Origin: Paenalicyclobacillus ferrooxydans
Lineage (GTDB): Bacteria; Bacillota; Bacilli; Alicyclobacillales; Alicyclobacillaceae
Length of the DNA: 48,673 bases
Direction: 5' to 3'
Assembly: GCF_001399675.1 (NCBI RefSeq)
Contig: NZ_LJCO01000041.1
Coordinates: 1 to 48,673 of the forward strand
Of this stretch, positions 16,747-25,971 are shown one piece after another. The notes under the pieces were generated by a model, which was given only the letters and a program-made list of their open reading frames with translations, searched no databases and was not told the origin of the DNA. Position numbers and translations under genes: made by a program. Position 1 is the first letter of the stretch. Each line of letters opens with the position of its first letter.

Positions 16747-18396
16747 ATGCAAGATTTCAAAATGAAAATCAAGGGTATGACGTGTACTGGTTGTGAGGAT
16801 CACATTGAATCTGCGCTCTCATCGGTTGGAGCAACGCAAGTGAAAGCTGATTTTCGCAAGGGAGAAGTCATTTTCAAGTCGGGAACTGAAACAAGCCTAA
16901 ATGCATTATTCCAGGCAGTTCAGGAAGCAGGTTACGCTCCCGTTGGCATTGAAATGCAGGAATCTACAGAGATACACCCAAGCTTTAATCCTGATAATAG
17001 CGTTGACTACGACTTCGTAATCATTGGTTCAGGCGGAGCCGCTTTCTCTGCGGCTATCGAAGCCTCAAAATACAATGCTCGCATCGCCATGATTGAACGC
17101 GGCACTGTTGGTGGTACGTGCGTGAACATTGGCTGTGTTCCTTCCAAAACGATGCTTCGCGCAGGTGAAATCAATCATTTGGCAAGAACGAACCCGTTTA
17201 TCGGTCTACATACCTCATCGGGGTCTGTTGATCTAAAAACACTGACAGAACGGAAAAACGAGTTGGTTGGCGAATTACGTCAACACAAGTACGAGGATTT
17301 AATTGCAGAGTACGGATTTGACCTCATTCGCGGAGAAGCCCATTTTGTAAACGCAAATACTGTACAGGTTGGGGAGCGGCAGATCACCGCTTCGAAATTT
17401 TTAGTGGCTACAGGGGCTTCCCCATTTGTACCCGATATCCCAGGACTTAGAGACAGTGATTATCTGACGAGTACATCACTCCTTGAACTGACTGCCCTAC
17501 CAGAACATCTTGTGATTATTGGTTCTGGCTACATTGCGCTCGAACTTGGACAAATGATGCATAACCTTGGGGCAAACGTAACAATGATTCAACGGAGCAG
17601 TCGAATTTTAAAATCGTATGAACCAGAGGTATCGGAAGCAGTCACAACTGCCCTTCGTGAACAAGGTATTGAGATCATACACGGCGCGACGTATGAGCGT
17701 GTGACCGAAGAGAACGGAATCAAGAGTGTACATGTAACCGTCAACGGTGAAGCTCGTGTCATCACAGGTGATGCCTTGCTGGTGGCAGTGGGACGTTCAC
17801 CGAACACGGGTTCACTCAGGCTCGAAAATGCCAAAGTGAACGTCGGTACTCGTGGTGAAATACTGGTGGATGAGTATTTAACGACAAGCAACCCCGATAT
17901 TTTCGCCGCAGGTGATGTCACGCTTGGACAGCAGTTTGTGTATGTAGCGGCTTATGAGGGGGCAACGGTTGCGGCAAATGCTTTCGGTGAAGAAAGACGG
18001 AAGGTGGATTTATCGGTCGTCCCAGGGGTCACATTCACCAATCCAGGGATTGCAACTGTAGGACTGACCGAGGCAGACGCAAAACAACAAGGCTATGATG
18101 TCATCACGTCGGTATTACCGCTTGAAGCGGTTCCACGAGCACTTGTGAATCGAGAAACTACAGGTGTATTAAAACTCGTAGCCGACGCAACTTCGCGTAA
18201 AATCATTGGAGCACATGTTGTGGCGGAAAATGCAGGTGATGTGATTTATTCGGCTGTATTAGCTGTGAAATTTGGTCTTACGATTGAGGATTTGAAAGGA
18301 ACGCTCGCTCCCTATCTGACGATGGCGGAAGGGTTAAAACTGGCGACGCTTATGTTTGATACGGATGTATCCAAGTTGTCATGTTGCGCTGGGTGA
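16747..18396 (+). CDS. merA: Mercuric reductase
   Basis: This gene encodes 549 residues. It reduces Hg(II) to volatile Hg(0) with NADPH in the cytoplasm. An N-terminal heavy-metal-binding domain has GMTCTGC (C13, C16). The FAD-binding motif [10 protein letters not shown], the redox-active [12 protein letters not shown] and the C-terminal C546-C547 pair that hands Hg(II) to the active site are all present. GGAGG precedes the ATG. It follows the CmtR-type regulator by 134 bases, a gap that could hold its own promoter but shows none that is convincing. Confidence 0.97.
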   Translation: MQDFKMKIKGMTCTGCEDHIESALSSVGATQVKADFRKGEVIFKSGTETSLNALFQAVQEAGYAPVGIEMQESTEIHPSFNPDNSVDYDFVIIGSGGAAFSAAIEASKYNARIAMIERGTVGGTCVNIGCVPSKTMLRAGEINHLARTNPFIGLHTSSGSVDLKTLTERKNELVGELRQHKYEDLIAEYGFDLIRGEAHFVNANTVQVGERQITASKFLVATGASPFVPDIPGLRDSDYLTSTSLLELTALPEHLVIIGSGYIALELGQMMHNLGANVTMIQRSSRILKSYEPEVSEAVTTALREQGIEIIHGATYERVTEENGIKSVHVTVNGEARVITGDALLVAVGRSPNTGSLRLENAKVNVGTRGEILVDEYLTTSNPDIFAAGDVTLGQQFVYVAAYEGATVAANAFGEERRKVDLSVVPGVTFTNPGIATVGLTEADAKQQGYDVITSVLPLEAVPRALVNRETTGVLKLVADATSRKIIGAHVVAENAGDVIYSAVLAVKFGLTIEDLKGTLAPYLTMAEGLKLATLMFDTDVSKLSCCAG

Positions 18397-18513
18397 GGAA
18401 ATAAAAAGTAACCTATTGGATGAGGATCAGAACTACCAGTCAGCAGAAATTGGACGCTCCAGTAGGAAACGTCCTTTCTTAATATATGGTTATCTATTAG
18501 GTTGTTCCAGTGA

Positions 18514-19414
<901 letters not shown>

Positions 19415-19515
19415 GATTGAATACAAATATGGGATTGTCGAGGCATAATCCCTGGTCTTCCCCCTTGTCCCGTCATCCCTGCTTCTATATCTTCGCAAAA
19501 AGCCGATCTACTCCA

Positions 19516-19993
19516 GCAAAATAAGTTCTACTCTGAGTAAAATAAGTTGTTCCCTACAGCACGGGTGGATTCGGGTCGAAAGCCTGAATTCGCCCGTGTT
19601 TTTTTAGTGAGGGGACGAGGCGTTTTGGGGCAAGGGTAAGACAAAAACCGAAGGAAATAAGACGCGAAAAAGCCCGATATATCAAGGATTCCTGAACCAT
19701 GCCCGATCAAAAATGAGAAAAAACACATGACAAAATCTGCTCTCCCATGACCCTTCAGCCCGCTCTTGCCCTGTTCTTCCACGGAAGAACTTCATTTTAC
19801 GCAAAATCGATGAATCTGGAAAAAACACGGAGAAAAGCGTGTGGAAAAAGGCGTGATCCACGGAAGAACTTCATTTAACGGTTAAAAATGGGAGAGAGGG
19901 AGGGAAAAGCGGGAGAAGCCTTGTGGGGCAAGGGAAGAGGCAGGGTTGAGGCGGGAGTTGGTCAGGGAAGAATTTGATTTGACGATTACAACA
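19516..19993. repeat. Five copies of a ~19-bp motif; possible Tn7-type end
   Basis: Two direct copies of 23 bp differ by one base (19779-19801 and 19858-19880, core GGAAGAACTTCATTT). A weaker direct copy lies at 19966-19984 (16 of 19 bases). Two inverted copies, each lacking one base, lie 21 bp apart at 19516-19531 and 19537-19553. The outermost direct copy is followed by ATTACAACA, resembling the 8-9-bp terminal segment ending in ACA of Tn7-like elements. The stretch between 19415 and 20055 has no gene. CTACTCCA occurs on both sides (19508-19515, 19996-20003) and may be chance. Confidence 0.6.
19560..19605 (+). terminator. Intrinsic terminator inside the repeat region
   Basis: CACGGGTGGATTC (19560-19572) pairs with GAATTCGCCCGTG (19586-19598) using two G-U pairs, and seven T follow. 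It is 145 bases past the broken aldo/keto reductase. Confidence 0.8.
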
Positions 19994-20055
19994 TACTACT
20001 CCACTTGTGTTCAATTGTTTGACTCCAAGTGAATCAGGAAAAATGGTGAAACGAC

Positions 20056-20095
20056 AAGGGGCATTGTCATTCTAAGAGATGACAGTGCCCCTTGC
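20056..20095 (-). terminator. Terminator of the HPr-like gene
   Basis: CAAGGGGCATTGTCAT pairs with ATGACAGTGCCCCTTG across a short loop, directly after the minus-strand stop codon at 20097. Confidence 0.8.
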
Positions 20096-20096
20096 C

Positions 20097-20411
20097 TTAT
20101 ACGAAGCGTCCATGCAAGAGCAGTGCAGTTCCGGACGCCGTATGAAGCAGGTCTTTGTATTGGTCATTAAAGTCTTCCACTAAGGCAGCCGGTCCCGTGA
20201 TCTGTATAACCAATGCATGTCCTTTGCCTGTTCTCTGACCAATGTTGGGATGCCCAGTACACCTTGCCGGACAGGTATGGGCACTTTTGTTGACCCGGAT
20301 CCAAATTAAGTCCATGCTCTTTGCGGCTAACTGAACTGCCCGATGCAGCGGAATGTTTCCGTACAAGTCCTGTTCTAACATCCAGACGAGCAGTGTTGCT
20401 GACGCACTCAT
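20097..20411 (-). CDS. HPr-like domain protein
   Basis: This gene encodes 104 residues; the ATG at 20411 has GGAGG nine bases upstream. The pattern ..GNIPLHRAVQLAAKS.. resembles the phospho-His helix start of HPr phosphocarriers (GLHARPAxxL), and ..GKGHALVIQITGPAALVEDF.. resembles the HPr C-terminal strand and helix. The His of PLHR could match the phospho-His, but the ARPA sequence after it and the regulatory Ser region (KSIM) are not conserved. It may be a diverged HPr relative rather than a sugar phosphocarrier. It has its own terminator and diverges from crcB. Confidence 0.5.
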   Translation of the reverse strand: MSASATLLVWMLEQDLYGNIPLHRAVQLAAKSMDLIWIRVNKSAHTCPARCTGHPNIGQRTGKGHALVIQITGPAALVEDFNDQYKDLLHTASGTALLLHGRFV

Positions 20412-20604
20412 GAAGAACATCCTCCAAACTTCGTGACAGAGTTGCTCAACAATCCTTCTGTTGAAATCTGAAACAGCAGGGCAAAATCCACACGGCTTAT
20501 GTCAGCGTATGGAGCGTACCACTGTGATACAACCCACAAACGCCCGTTCTTCAGCATCTTTCATTTGTAATCTCGCAGAGGATTCGCTATCATGAGTTGT
20601 GAAA

Positions 20605-20690
20605 GGTGATGGAGCTCACCATAACCGCCTCGAGGCTAATGGCTCCTGTGGATGACTAAAAACCGTCTGCAGGAGCCTACCTGCGTTTTG
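20605..20690 (+). promoter_or_regulatory. Fluoride riboswitch (crcB motif)
   Basis: GGTGATGGAG..CACCATAACCGCC..GGCTAATGGCTCCT follows the crcB-motif consensus (GGxGAUGGxG..CxCCAUAAxxGC..GCUAAUGxCxCC). The expression platform is visible: GGCTCCTG at 20641-20648, part of the aptamer, can pair with CAGGAGCC at 20670-20677, while GCAGG/CCTGC (20669-20684) followed by TTTT forms a terminator. The two pairings compete. Fluoride binding should keep transcription going into crcB, 40 bases downstream. Confidence 0.93.
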
Positions 20691-20730
20691 ATATGATAAT
20701 TCGCCGCTTGGAGAGGGGGGTGTCGATCGT

Positions 20731-21129
20731 ATGAACTTGATTGCTATCGGAGTGGGTGGGCTTATCGGAGGCCTGTTCCGGTATCTTGTTGAAGTGCTCG
20801 TCCCAACGCCGATGTCTCTGCCGCTCGGGACAATTACTGTGAATCTGATCGGCGCCATGTTGCTTGGACTAATTTACTTCGTTGCAGATGAAAGGCAATG
20901 GCCCTCTTGGCTGCGGTTGGGGCTCGGTACAGGCATGATTGGAGCCTTTACAACGTTTTCTACATTTAGTCTAGAATTATCAGAATTAGTTGCACGACAC
21001 GTGGGTCTGGCGATTGCGTATGGCTTTGTCAGCATTGTCGGTGGTGTACTGTTCGTTATGTTCGGCGAATGGATTGGCGGGTTGCTGCTCGGGGGCCGAG
21101 TAGTGGCTGAGCAAGAAGTGGCGTCATGA
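20731..21129 (+). CDS. crcB: Fluoride channel subunit CrcB/Fluc 1
   Basis: This gene encodes 132 residues with four membrane helices. It exports fluoride as a dimer. Motifs are GGLIGGLFRYLVE at the N terminus, the N of TITVNLIGAMLLG and the GAFTTFSTFSLE segment with the Phe and Ser/Thr residues that line the pore. It is preceded by a strong GAGGGGGG site and the fluoride riboswitch, and its stop overlaps the start of the second crcB gene, suggesting a heterodimeric channel. Confidence 0.95.
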   Translation: MNLIAIGVGGLIGGLFRYLVEVLVPTPMSLPLGTITVNLIGAMLLGLIYFVADERQWPSWLRLGLGTGMIGAFTTFSTFSLELSELVARHVGLAIAYGFVSIVGGVLFVMFGEWIGGLLLGGRVVAEQEVAS

Positions 21130-21488
21130 GCCTCATATCAGCTGTTTTAGTCAGTATTGGTGCAGCTGTGGGATCGTTGTTTCGATACGGGGCCGGGCGT
21201 CTTATCACTTCACGCATTCGCGGTGTGTTTCCTTGGGGAACATGGTGGATTAATATGACAGGCACGCTGTTGCTGGGGATTTTCTTCCGGGAGTTGGATA
21301 GCGTCCACCATCACTTGGATTGGTGGATGTTGCTTGGTACTGGTCTGTGTGGCGGCTTTACAACGTTCTCCACCATGTCCGTGGAAGCTCGGCAACTGCT
21401 GCGAACACACCGAGGACTAGCTATCCTGTACCTCGCGAGTTCGCTTGGGTTGGGTTTTCTGATTGCATATGTGACGCAGTGGGTTTGA
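21126..21488 (+). CDS. crcB: Fluoride channel subunit CrcB/Fluc 2
   Basis: This gene encodes 120 residues with the same four-helix build: GSLFRYGAGR, WWINMTGTLLLG and GGFTTFSTMSVE. It starts with an ATGA overlap at the end of the first crcB, so the two are coupled and probably form the two halves of an antiparallel dual-topology channel. Confidence 0.95.
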   Translation: MSLISAVLVSIGAAVGSLFRYGAGRLITSRIRGVFPWGTWWINMTGTLLLGIFFRELDSVHHHLDWWMLLGTGLCGGFTTFSTMSVEARQLLRTHRGLAILYLASSLGLGFLIAYVTQWV

Positions 21489-21552
21489 GTGACTGATTCG
21501 TTGCATCGTGTGTCATAATGAGATTATGGATACATGTCGAAGGGAGCGCATT

Positions 21553-22815
21553 ATGAGCCATATGTTAGAGGATCTAGAATACAGGGGACTGCTGTTTCAA
21601 ATTACGGACCGAGATGAGTTGGCGAGATTGCTCGACGAGCAATCTATCTCACTTTATGTAGGTTTCGATCCGACTGCAGATAGTCTGCACATTGGCAGCT
21701 TGCTGCCCATTCTGACACTGCGGCGGTTTCAACTGGCTGGCCATAAGCCGATTGCAGTCGTTGGCGGTGCAACGGGGCTGATTGGTGACCCGAGCGGACG
21801 GAAGTCCGAACGGACACTCAATTCACCTGAGGTCGTGGAGGGGTGGACGGAGAAGATCCAAAACCAGTTGTCGCGCTTCATCGACTTTGAGCGCAGTGAA
21901 AACAAGGGACAAGTTGTAAACAACCTCGACTGGTCGAAGTTTATGACTGTGATTGAGTTTTTGCGTGATGTTGGGAAAAACTTCAGTGTGAATACAATGC
22001 TCAGTCGGGAATCAGTGGCCACTCGGTTAGAGGGCGGCATCTCGTTCACGGAATTCAGTTATATGCTATTGCAAGCTAACGACTTTCTTGAACTTTTCAA
22101 TCGACATGACTGTGTGCTTCAAATTGGCGGCTCTGACCAATGGGGGAACATCGTTGCCGGCATTGATCTTATTCGCCGTGTTACTGGGCAACAAGGATAC
22201 GGCCTCACATTGCCTCTCGTCACGAAGGCGGACGGGACTAAATTTGGTAAAACAGAGTCTGGTGCCGTATGGTTGGACGAAACAAAAACCTCGGTGTACC
22301 AGTTCTATCAATTTTGGGTCAATACAGGCGACGAGGATGTCATTCGCTTTCTGAAGTACTTTACGTTCCTGTCGCGAGAGGAAATCGACGAACTCGAGCA
22401 GGAGGTTCAAACCAATCCCGGTGGCCGCAAAGCTCAAAAGGTTCTCGCTGAACAAATCACCGCACTGGTGCATGGGAAAGCAGAGACAGAACGGGCTATT
22501 CACATGTCGGGTGTACTTTTCAGTGGCAATATTGAAGGCCTGACCGTTACCGAGTTGCAAGATGTATTTCAAGGTGTACCGTCAACGGTCATTGCTGCTG
22601 GCGATCCGATGGATATCGTGTCGTTGCTCGTTGCATCAGGCGCCTGTACATCGAGACGTCAGGCTCGGGAAGATGTCACCAACGGAGCTGTCAGTGTCAA
22701 CGGGGTGCGTGTTACCGACGTTGAGCGTACTTTTGGGAGAGAGGATATGTTCGGAAGTGAATACCTCGTTTTCCGCCGTGGCAAGAAGAAGTACTTTTTG
22801 CTGAAGTTCGAATAA
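21553..22815 (+). CDS. tyrS: Tyrosyl-tRNA synthetase
   Basis: This gene encodes 420 residues, the usual length for the bacterial TyrS type found in Bacillus. It charges tRNA-Tyr in the cytosol. ATG 21553 follows GAAGGGAG; the in-frame ATG upstream lacks a site. Signature HIGS lies at residues 46-49 and the second signature KFGKT at 230-234. A C-terminal S4 RNA-binding domain (about 350-415) has the ..ACTSRRQAREDV.. pattern. The 64-base gap to crcB leaves no space for a T-box leader. A terminator follows. Confidence 0.97.
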   Translation: MSHMLEDLEYRGLLFQITDRDELARLLDEQSISLYVGFDPTADSLHIGSLLPILTLRRFQLAGHKPIAVVGGATGLIGDPSGRKSERTLNSPEVVEGWTEKIQNQLSRFIDFERSENKGQVVNNLDWSKFMTVIEFLRDVGKNFSVNTMLSRESVATRLEGGISFTEFSYMLLQANDFLELFNRHDCVLQIGGSDQWGNIVAGIDLIRRVTGQQGYGLTLPLVTKADGTKFGKTESGAVWLDETKTSVYQFYQFWVNTGDEDVIRFLKYFTFLSREEIDELEQEVQTNPGGRKAQKVLAEQITALVHGKAETERAIHMSGVLFSGNIEGLTVTELQDVFQGVPSTVIAAGDPMDIVSLLVASGACTSRRQAREDVTNGAVSVNGVRVTDVERTFGREDMFGSEYLVFRRGKKKYFLLKFE

Positions 22816-22831
22816 GCGTCGAGCTTCATGC

Positions 22832-22863
22832 CCGCTGACCTGATATTGGGTCAGCGGTTTTTT
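22832..22863 (+). terminator. tyrS terminator
   Basis: CCGCTGACC (22832-22840) pairs perfectly with GGTCAGCGG (22849-22857), followed by six T. Confidence 0.92.
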
Positions 22864-23002
22864 AATTTACCGCTCCATGGAATTGTTCAATTACTCAGTG
22901 GTTAAAATATGGCAGGTCACCGTTGCACTGGTCGACGCTCTGTAACTCCAGGGTAAGATGACCAATGTTGGGAATCCTCGTGTGGGGGGAATAAAGCATG
23001 AA

Positions 23003-23356
23003 ATGGAGAAACTGGCTGTCCGCAGTTATCGGTTTGTGGATGATTATCTCCCTTGGGCGTTAGAACTACACACCCAGCGGCTGGCCACAAACACTACAGT
23101 TACTGTGGGTGCAATTCAGTTGATTGCGTCCGTATGGGCCGCAACAGCTGTACAGATGCAGAGTTGGAAGACGTGGCAAAATTGGGTGGCGTTTCTTTGT
23201 GGTTTCTGGTTCATCATACAACCATTCACGGGACACTACGAATTGGACCAATACTACACGACGGTTGTCGCTGGTGTTGTGACCATTATCGTGAACATCT
23301 GGAGTTTGATCGATAACCGAGAGGCAAAGCATGGAGGGAACCGAGCGGGTGTATAG
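23003..23356 (+). CDS. SPW-repeat-like small membrane protein
   Basis: This gene encodes about 117 residues. ATG 23003 is my choice, with GGGGGGA 13 bases upstream; a longer form from 22958 is possible. Three hydrophobic segments are visible, and the second (..VAFLCGFWFIIQPFTG..) resembles the SPW repeat of small Gram-positive membrane proteins. Function is not known. It stands alone between two terminators. Confidence 0.6.
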   Translation: MEKLAVRSYRFVDDYLPWALELHTQRLATNTTVTVGAIQLIASVWAATAVQMQSWKTWQNWVAFLCGFWFIIQPFTGHYELDQYYTTVVAGVVTIIVNIWSLIDNREAKHGGNRAGV

Positions 23357-23400
23357 TCTTGTGACCCCGAACCAGGTTCCTGCATGACATGCAGGTGATG

Positions 23401-23440
23401 AGGCAGGCGGATGGCTCTTCGAGAGCGTACACGCCTGCCT
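23401..23440. terminator. Bidirectional terminator
   Basis: AGGCAGGCG (23401-23409) pairs with CGCCTGCCT (23432-23440), with an inner GCTC/GAGC stem. It lies between convergent genes and can serve both. Confidence 0.8.
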
Positions 23441-23462
23441 GATTTGTGATGATTCGCTTGCG

Positions 23463-23726
23463 TTATTGATATCGGTTTACAATGGCCTCGATTTCAGTGA
23501 TTGCCTCGAGGGGTAACCCTTTAATACGCTCCGTCATTGAAACAATCCTCTGCAACTGCTCAGCAGTAACCTGTCCATGGATTAAGTTCATCCGCCGCCG
23601 TTTTTCGTGCACTTGATTCACAGTTACATTGTACATCTGGGCAATTTGTACGTCCGAGAGACCCTGATTCCAGCACAGGTCCATCAGCTCTTGGCGCGAG
23701 ATCAGACTAAAGTTTGACGATGTCAT
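23463..23726 (-). CDS. Small helix-turn-helix protein
   Basis: This gene encodes 87 residues from an ATG preceded by GGGGGAG. A clear HTH (LSDVQIAQMYNVTVNQVHEKRRR, about residues 25-47) resembles sigma-factor region 4 or transposase-type DNA-reading helices. The rest is a helical tail. The target is unknown. It diverges from the leader of the ABC exporter operon, which makes a regulatory link possible but unproven. Confidence 0.65.
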   Translation of the reverse strand: MTSSNFSLISRQELMDLCWNQGLSDVQIAQMYNVTVNQVHEKRRRMNLIHGQVTAEQLQRIVSMTERIKGLPLEAITEIEAIVNRYQ

Positions 23727-23825
23727 TGAACTCCCCCGTTTCTTGCTGTATCTATGACAGTGTGTGGAGTTTTGCCCAAAATATTCATGGTTATAAGGGC
23801 CGGTCATCTCATGTCAAGGACTTGG

Positions 23826-23855
23826 TTGACAGTTTTCATAACCAAATGGTACATT
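23826..23855 (+). promoter_or_regulatory. Candidate promoter of the ABC-exporter leader
   Basis: TTGACA (23826-23831) and TACATT (23850-23855) are 18 bases apart. Transcription would begin near 23862, about 70 bases before the leader peptide. Confidence 0.65.
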
Positions 23856-23929
23856 CTGCAATGAAGAAGAGGTATGTTTCTTTGTCGTTTAACATATACT
23901 GACACCAATTCACGATGGAGGCTATTCCC

Positions 23930-23977
23930 ATGCGCAAACAAACAGGTTACGCATCAAATTGCATAATGGGAATATGA
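23930..23977 (+). CDS. 15-residue leader peptide of the ABC exporter
   Basis: The open frame MRKQTGYASNCIMGI follows a near-perfect site (GGAGG with eight bases to ATG). Its start region TATTCCCAT (23923-23931) is perfectly complementary to ATGGGAATA (23966-23974) near its own stop, and the pairing extends with GCAA/TTGC. A terminator (24091-24118) stands between it and the exporter genes. This is the layout of ribosome-sensing attenuation, as known for the bmrB leader of bmrCD in Bacillus subtilis, although the peptide itself is different and shorter. Confidence 0.7.
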   Translation: MRKQTGYASNCIMGI

Positions 23978-24021
23978 TCCTGACGGATGTCTACAGCATG
24001 TGAAACGTGATATAAATGTTC

Positions 24022-24118
24022 ACGCAGGTCATTATTCCAGTATTGACCTGCGTTTGGTATGTCCTGAATCTTTTCTTCTTGAATTCGAGGCACAACGCAT
24101 GCGCGTTGTGTTTTTTTT
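24022..24118 (+). terminator. Attenuator hairpins ahead of the ABC exporter
   Basis: A ten-base stem ACGCAGGTCA/TGACCTGCGT (24022-24031, 24044-24053) is followed by an intrinsic terminator CACAACGC/GCGTTGTG (24091-24110) with eight T (24111-24118). The exporter ATG is only 14 bases beyond, so transcription must pass this terminator for expression. Confidence 0.85.
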
Positions 24119-24132
24119 ATGGGGGTCGTTGC

Positions 24133-25971
24133 ATGTTTATCGTACTTAGAAAGCTGGGTTGGTTTTTCCGAGAGCACAAACGGCGCTATACAATTGCCTT
24201 GGTTCTCTTGCTGGCACTGAACTTTGTTGAGGTCGCGCCTCCTGCACTTGTTGGCCAAGTCATCGACAGGATGAACCAAGGCACCTTGACGGCAAATCAT
24301 TTACTTTGGACCTTTGCTCTGTATATCGGGCTCATCATCATCAACTATGGGTTTGGGTTCACGTGGCAATACCAGTTGTTTGGCGGTGCCAACCTGCTCC
24401 AGAAAACGCTTCGTCACCGACTGATGAAGCACTTCCTGCGGATGACGCCTACATTTTTCGAACGCAATCGAACTGGTGATCTGATGGCTCGGGCCACAAA
24501 TGATTTAAATGCGGTCTCTCAAACAGCGGGATTTGGAATTATGACGCTGGTGGATTCCACTACGTTCTCAGCCACTATTCTCGTGACCATGGGTACTCTA
24601 ATCAGTTGGAAGTTAACTCTGGTATCCTTGATACCGCTTCCTATCATCGCCATTGCAATGACCAAATACGGGAAACTCGTACACGAACGATTTACGCTTG
24701 CTCAGGATGCCTTTGGTGATATGAATGACCGTGTTTTGGAAACGGTGTCAGGCATCCGGGTTATCCGGGCTTACGTCCAAGAACGAGCGGAGGAACGGCG
24801 CTTTCGCGAGACAACGGACGATGTCTTTCAAAAGAACCTGGCTGTGGCACAAATTGATTCTCTGTTTGAACCGACCATTAAGTTCCTGATTGGAACAACC
24901 TACTTAATCGGACTTGGTTATGGTGCTTATTTGGTGTTCAAGAGTCAGTTGACACTCGGAGAATTGACTGCTTTTAACGTCTACTTGGGTATGCTCATAT
25001 GGCCCATGTTAGCCATTGGAGAACTGATTAATGTCATGCAGCGCGGGAATGCATCCCTCGATCGTGTAGAGGAAACCCTTGCTTACACCCCAGACGTTCA
25101 AGACGCCGTTCAACCGGTCAGGGCAGGTGTACCTGAGGTGATTGACTTTTCGCATCTGACATTTCGATATCCTTCGTCGCAGTCAGATAACCTGAAGGAT
25201 ATTACGCTGAGGGTTCAGCGGGGAGAGACACTTGGCATTGTCGGGCGGACGGGCAGCGGTAAGTCCACCTTGGTTCGGCAACTACTACGAGAGTACCCCC
25301 CGGCTTACACCGGGTCACTGAGGGTAAACGAAGTCCCCATTGAAGATATCTCACTCGCTGAGGTGCACAGCTGGCTTGGGTACGTCCCGCAGGACTCGAT
25401 GCTCTTTTCACGAACAGTCGAGGAGAATGTCAGGTTCGCTTATTCGGAAGCCAGTGAGAAGGAAGTGTACACCGCGCTTGACAGAGCAGGATTTCTTCGC
25501 GACATTCTTCATCTGCCAAACGGGTTGCAAACACTCGTTGGAGAGCGGGGGGTATCCCTGTCTGGAGGACAGAAGCAGCGGATCGCACTTGCGCGTGCAC
25601 TGATCCTGGAGCCGGAGATTTTAATTCTCGATGATGCCATGTCTGCTGTAGATGCCAGAACGGAGGCGCATATTGTAGATGCCGTCCGGGAAACCAGGGT
25701 TGGCCGAACGACCATTATTGTGACTCATCGACTGAGTGCAGTTGAGCATGCCGACTGGATCGTGGTTTTAGACGAGGGGAGAATTGCAGAGCAAGGAACA
25801 CATGACTCCTTAATGGCTAAAGCTGGTTGGTATTATGAGCAGTACGTTCGACAGCAACTTGACTCGGACACAAGCGATCAACTGGAACTCGATGACTCAT
25901 CTGGTGAACCCATCGAGGTGCTGAGTGTATCGGATGGTATTTTCCCTGTAGAGAGGGGGCATCGCAATTGA
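24133..25971 (+). CDS. Heterodimeric ABC exporter, half with degenerate ATP site (BmrC/YheI-like)
   Basis: This gene encodes 612 residues: six membrane helices (about 1-310) then a nucleotide-binding domain. Walker A is GRTGSGKST, the signature LSGGQKQR and the H-loop THRLS. The catalytic Glu after Walker B is Asp (LILDDAMS), the usual change in one half of TM287/288- and BmrCD-type exporters. ATG 24133 follows ATGGGGGTC. The gene overlaps its partner by four bases. Multidrug export is the likely role. Confidence 0.9.
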   Translation: MFIVLRKLGWFFREHKRRYTIALVLLLALNFVEVAPPALVGQVIDRMNQGTLTANHLLWTFALYIGLIIINYGFGFTWQYQLFGGANLLQKTLRHRLMKHFLRMTPTFFERNRTGDLMARATNDLNAVSQTAGFGIMTLVDSTTFSATILVTMGTLISWKLTLVSLIPLPIIAIAMTKYGKLVHERFTLAQDAFGDMNDRVLETVSGIRVIRAYVQERAEERRFRETTDDVFQKNLAVAQIDSLFEPTIKFLIGTTYLIGLGYGAYLVFKSQLTLGELTAFNVYLGMLIWPMLAIGELINVMQRGNASLDRVEETLAYTPDVQDAVQPVRAGVPEVIDFSHLTFRYPSSQSDNLKDITLRVQRGETLGIVGRTGSGKSTLVRQLLREYPPAYTGSLRVNEVPIEDISLAEVHSWLGYVPQDSMLFSRTVEENVRFAYSEASEKEVYTALDRAGFLRDILHLPNGLQTLVGERGVSLSGGQKQRIALARALILEPEILILDDAMSAVDARTEAHIVDAVRETRVGRTTIIVTHRLSAVEHADWIVVLDEGRIAEQGTHDSLMAKAGWYYEQYVRQQLDSDTSDQLELDDSSGEPIEVLSVSDGIFPVERGHRN

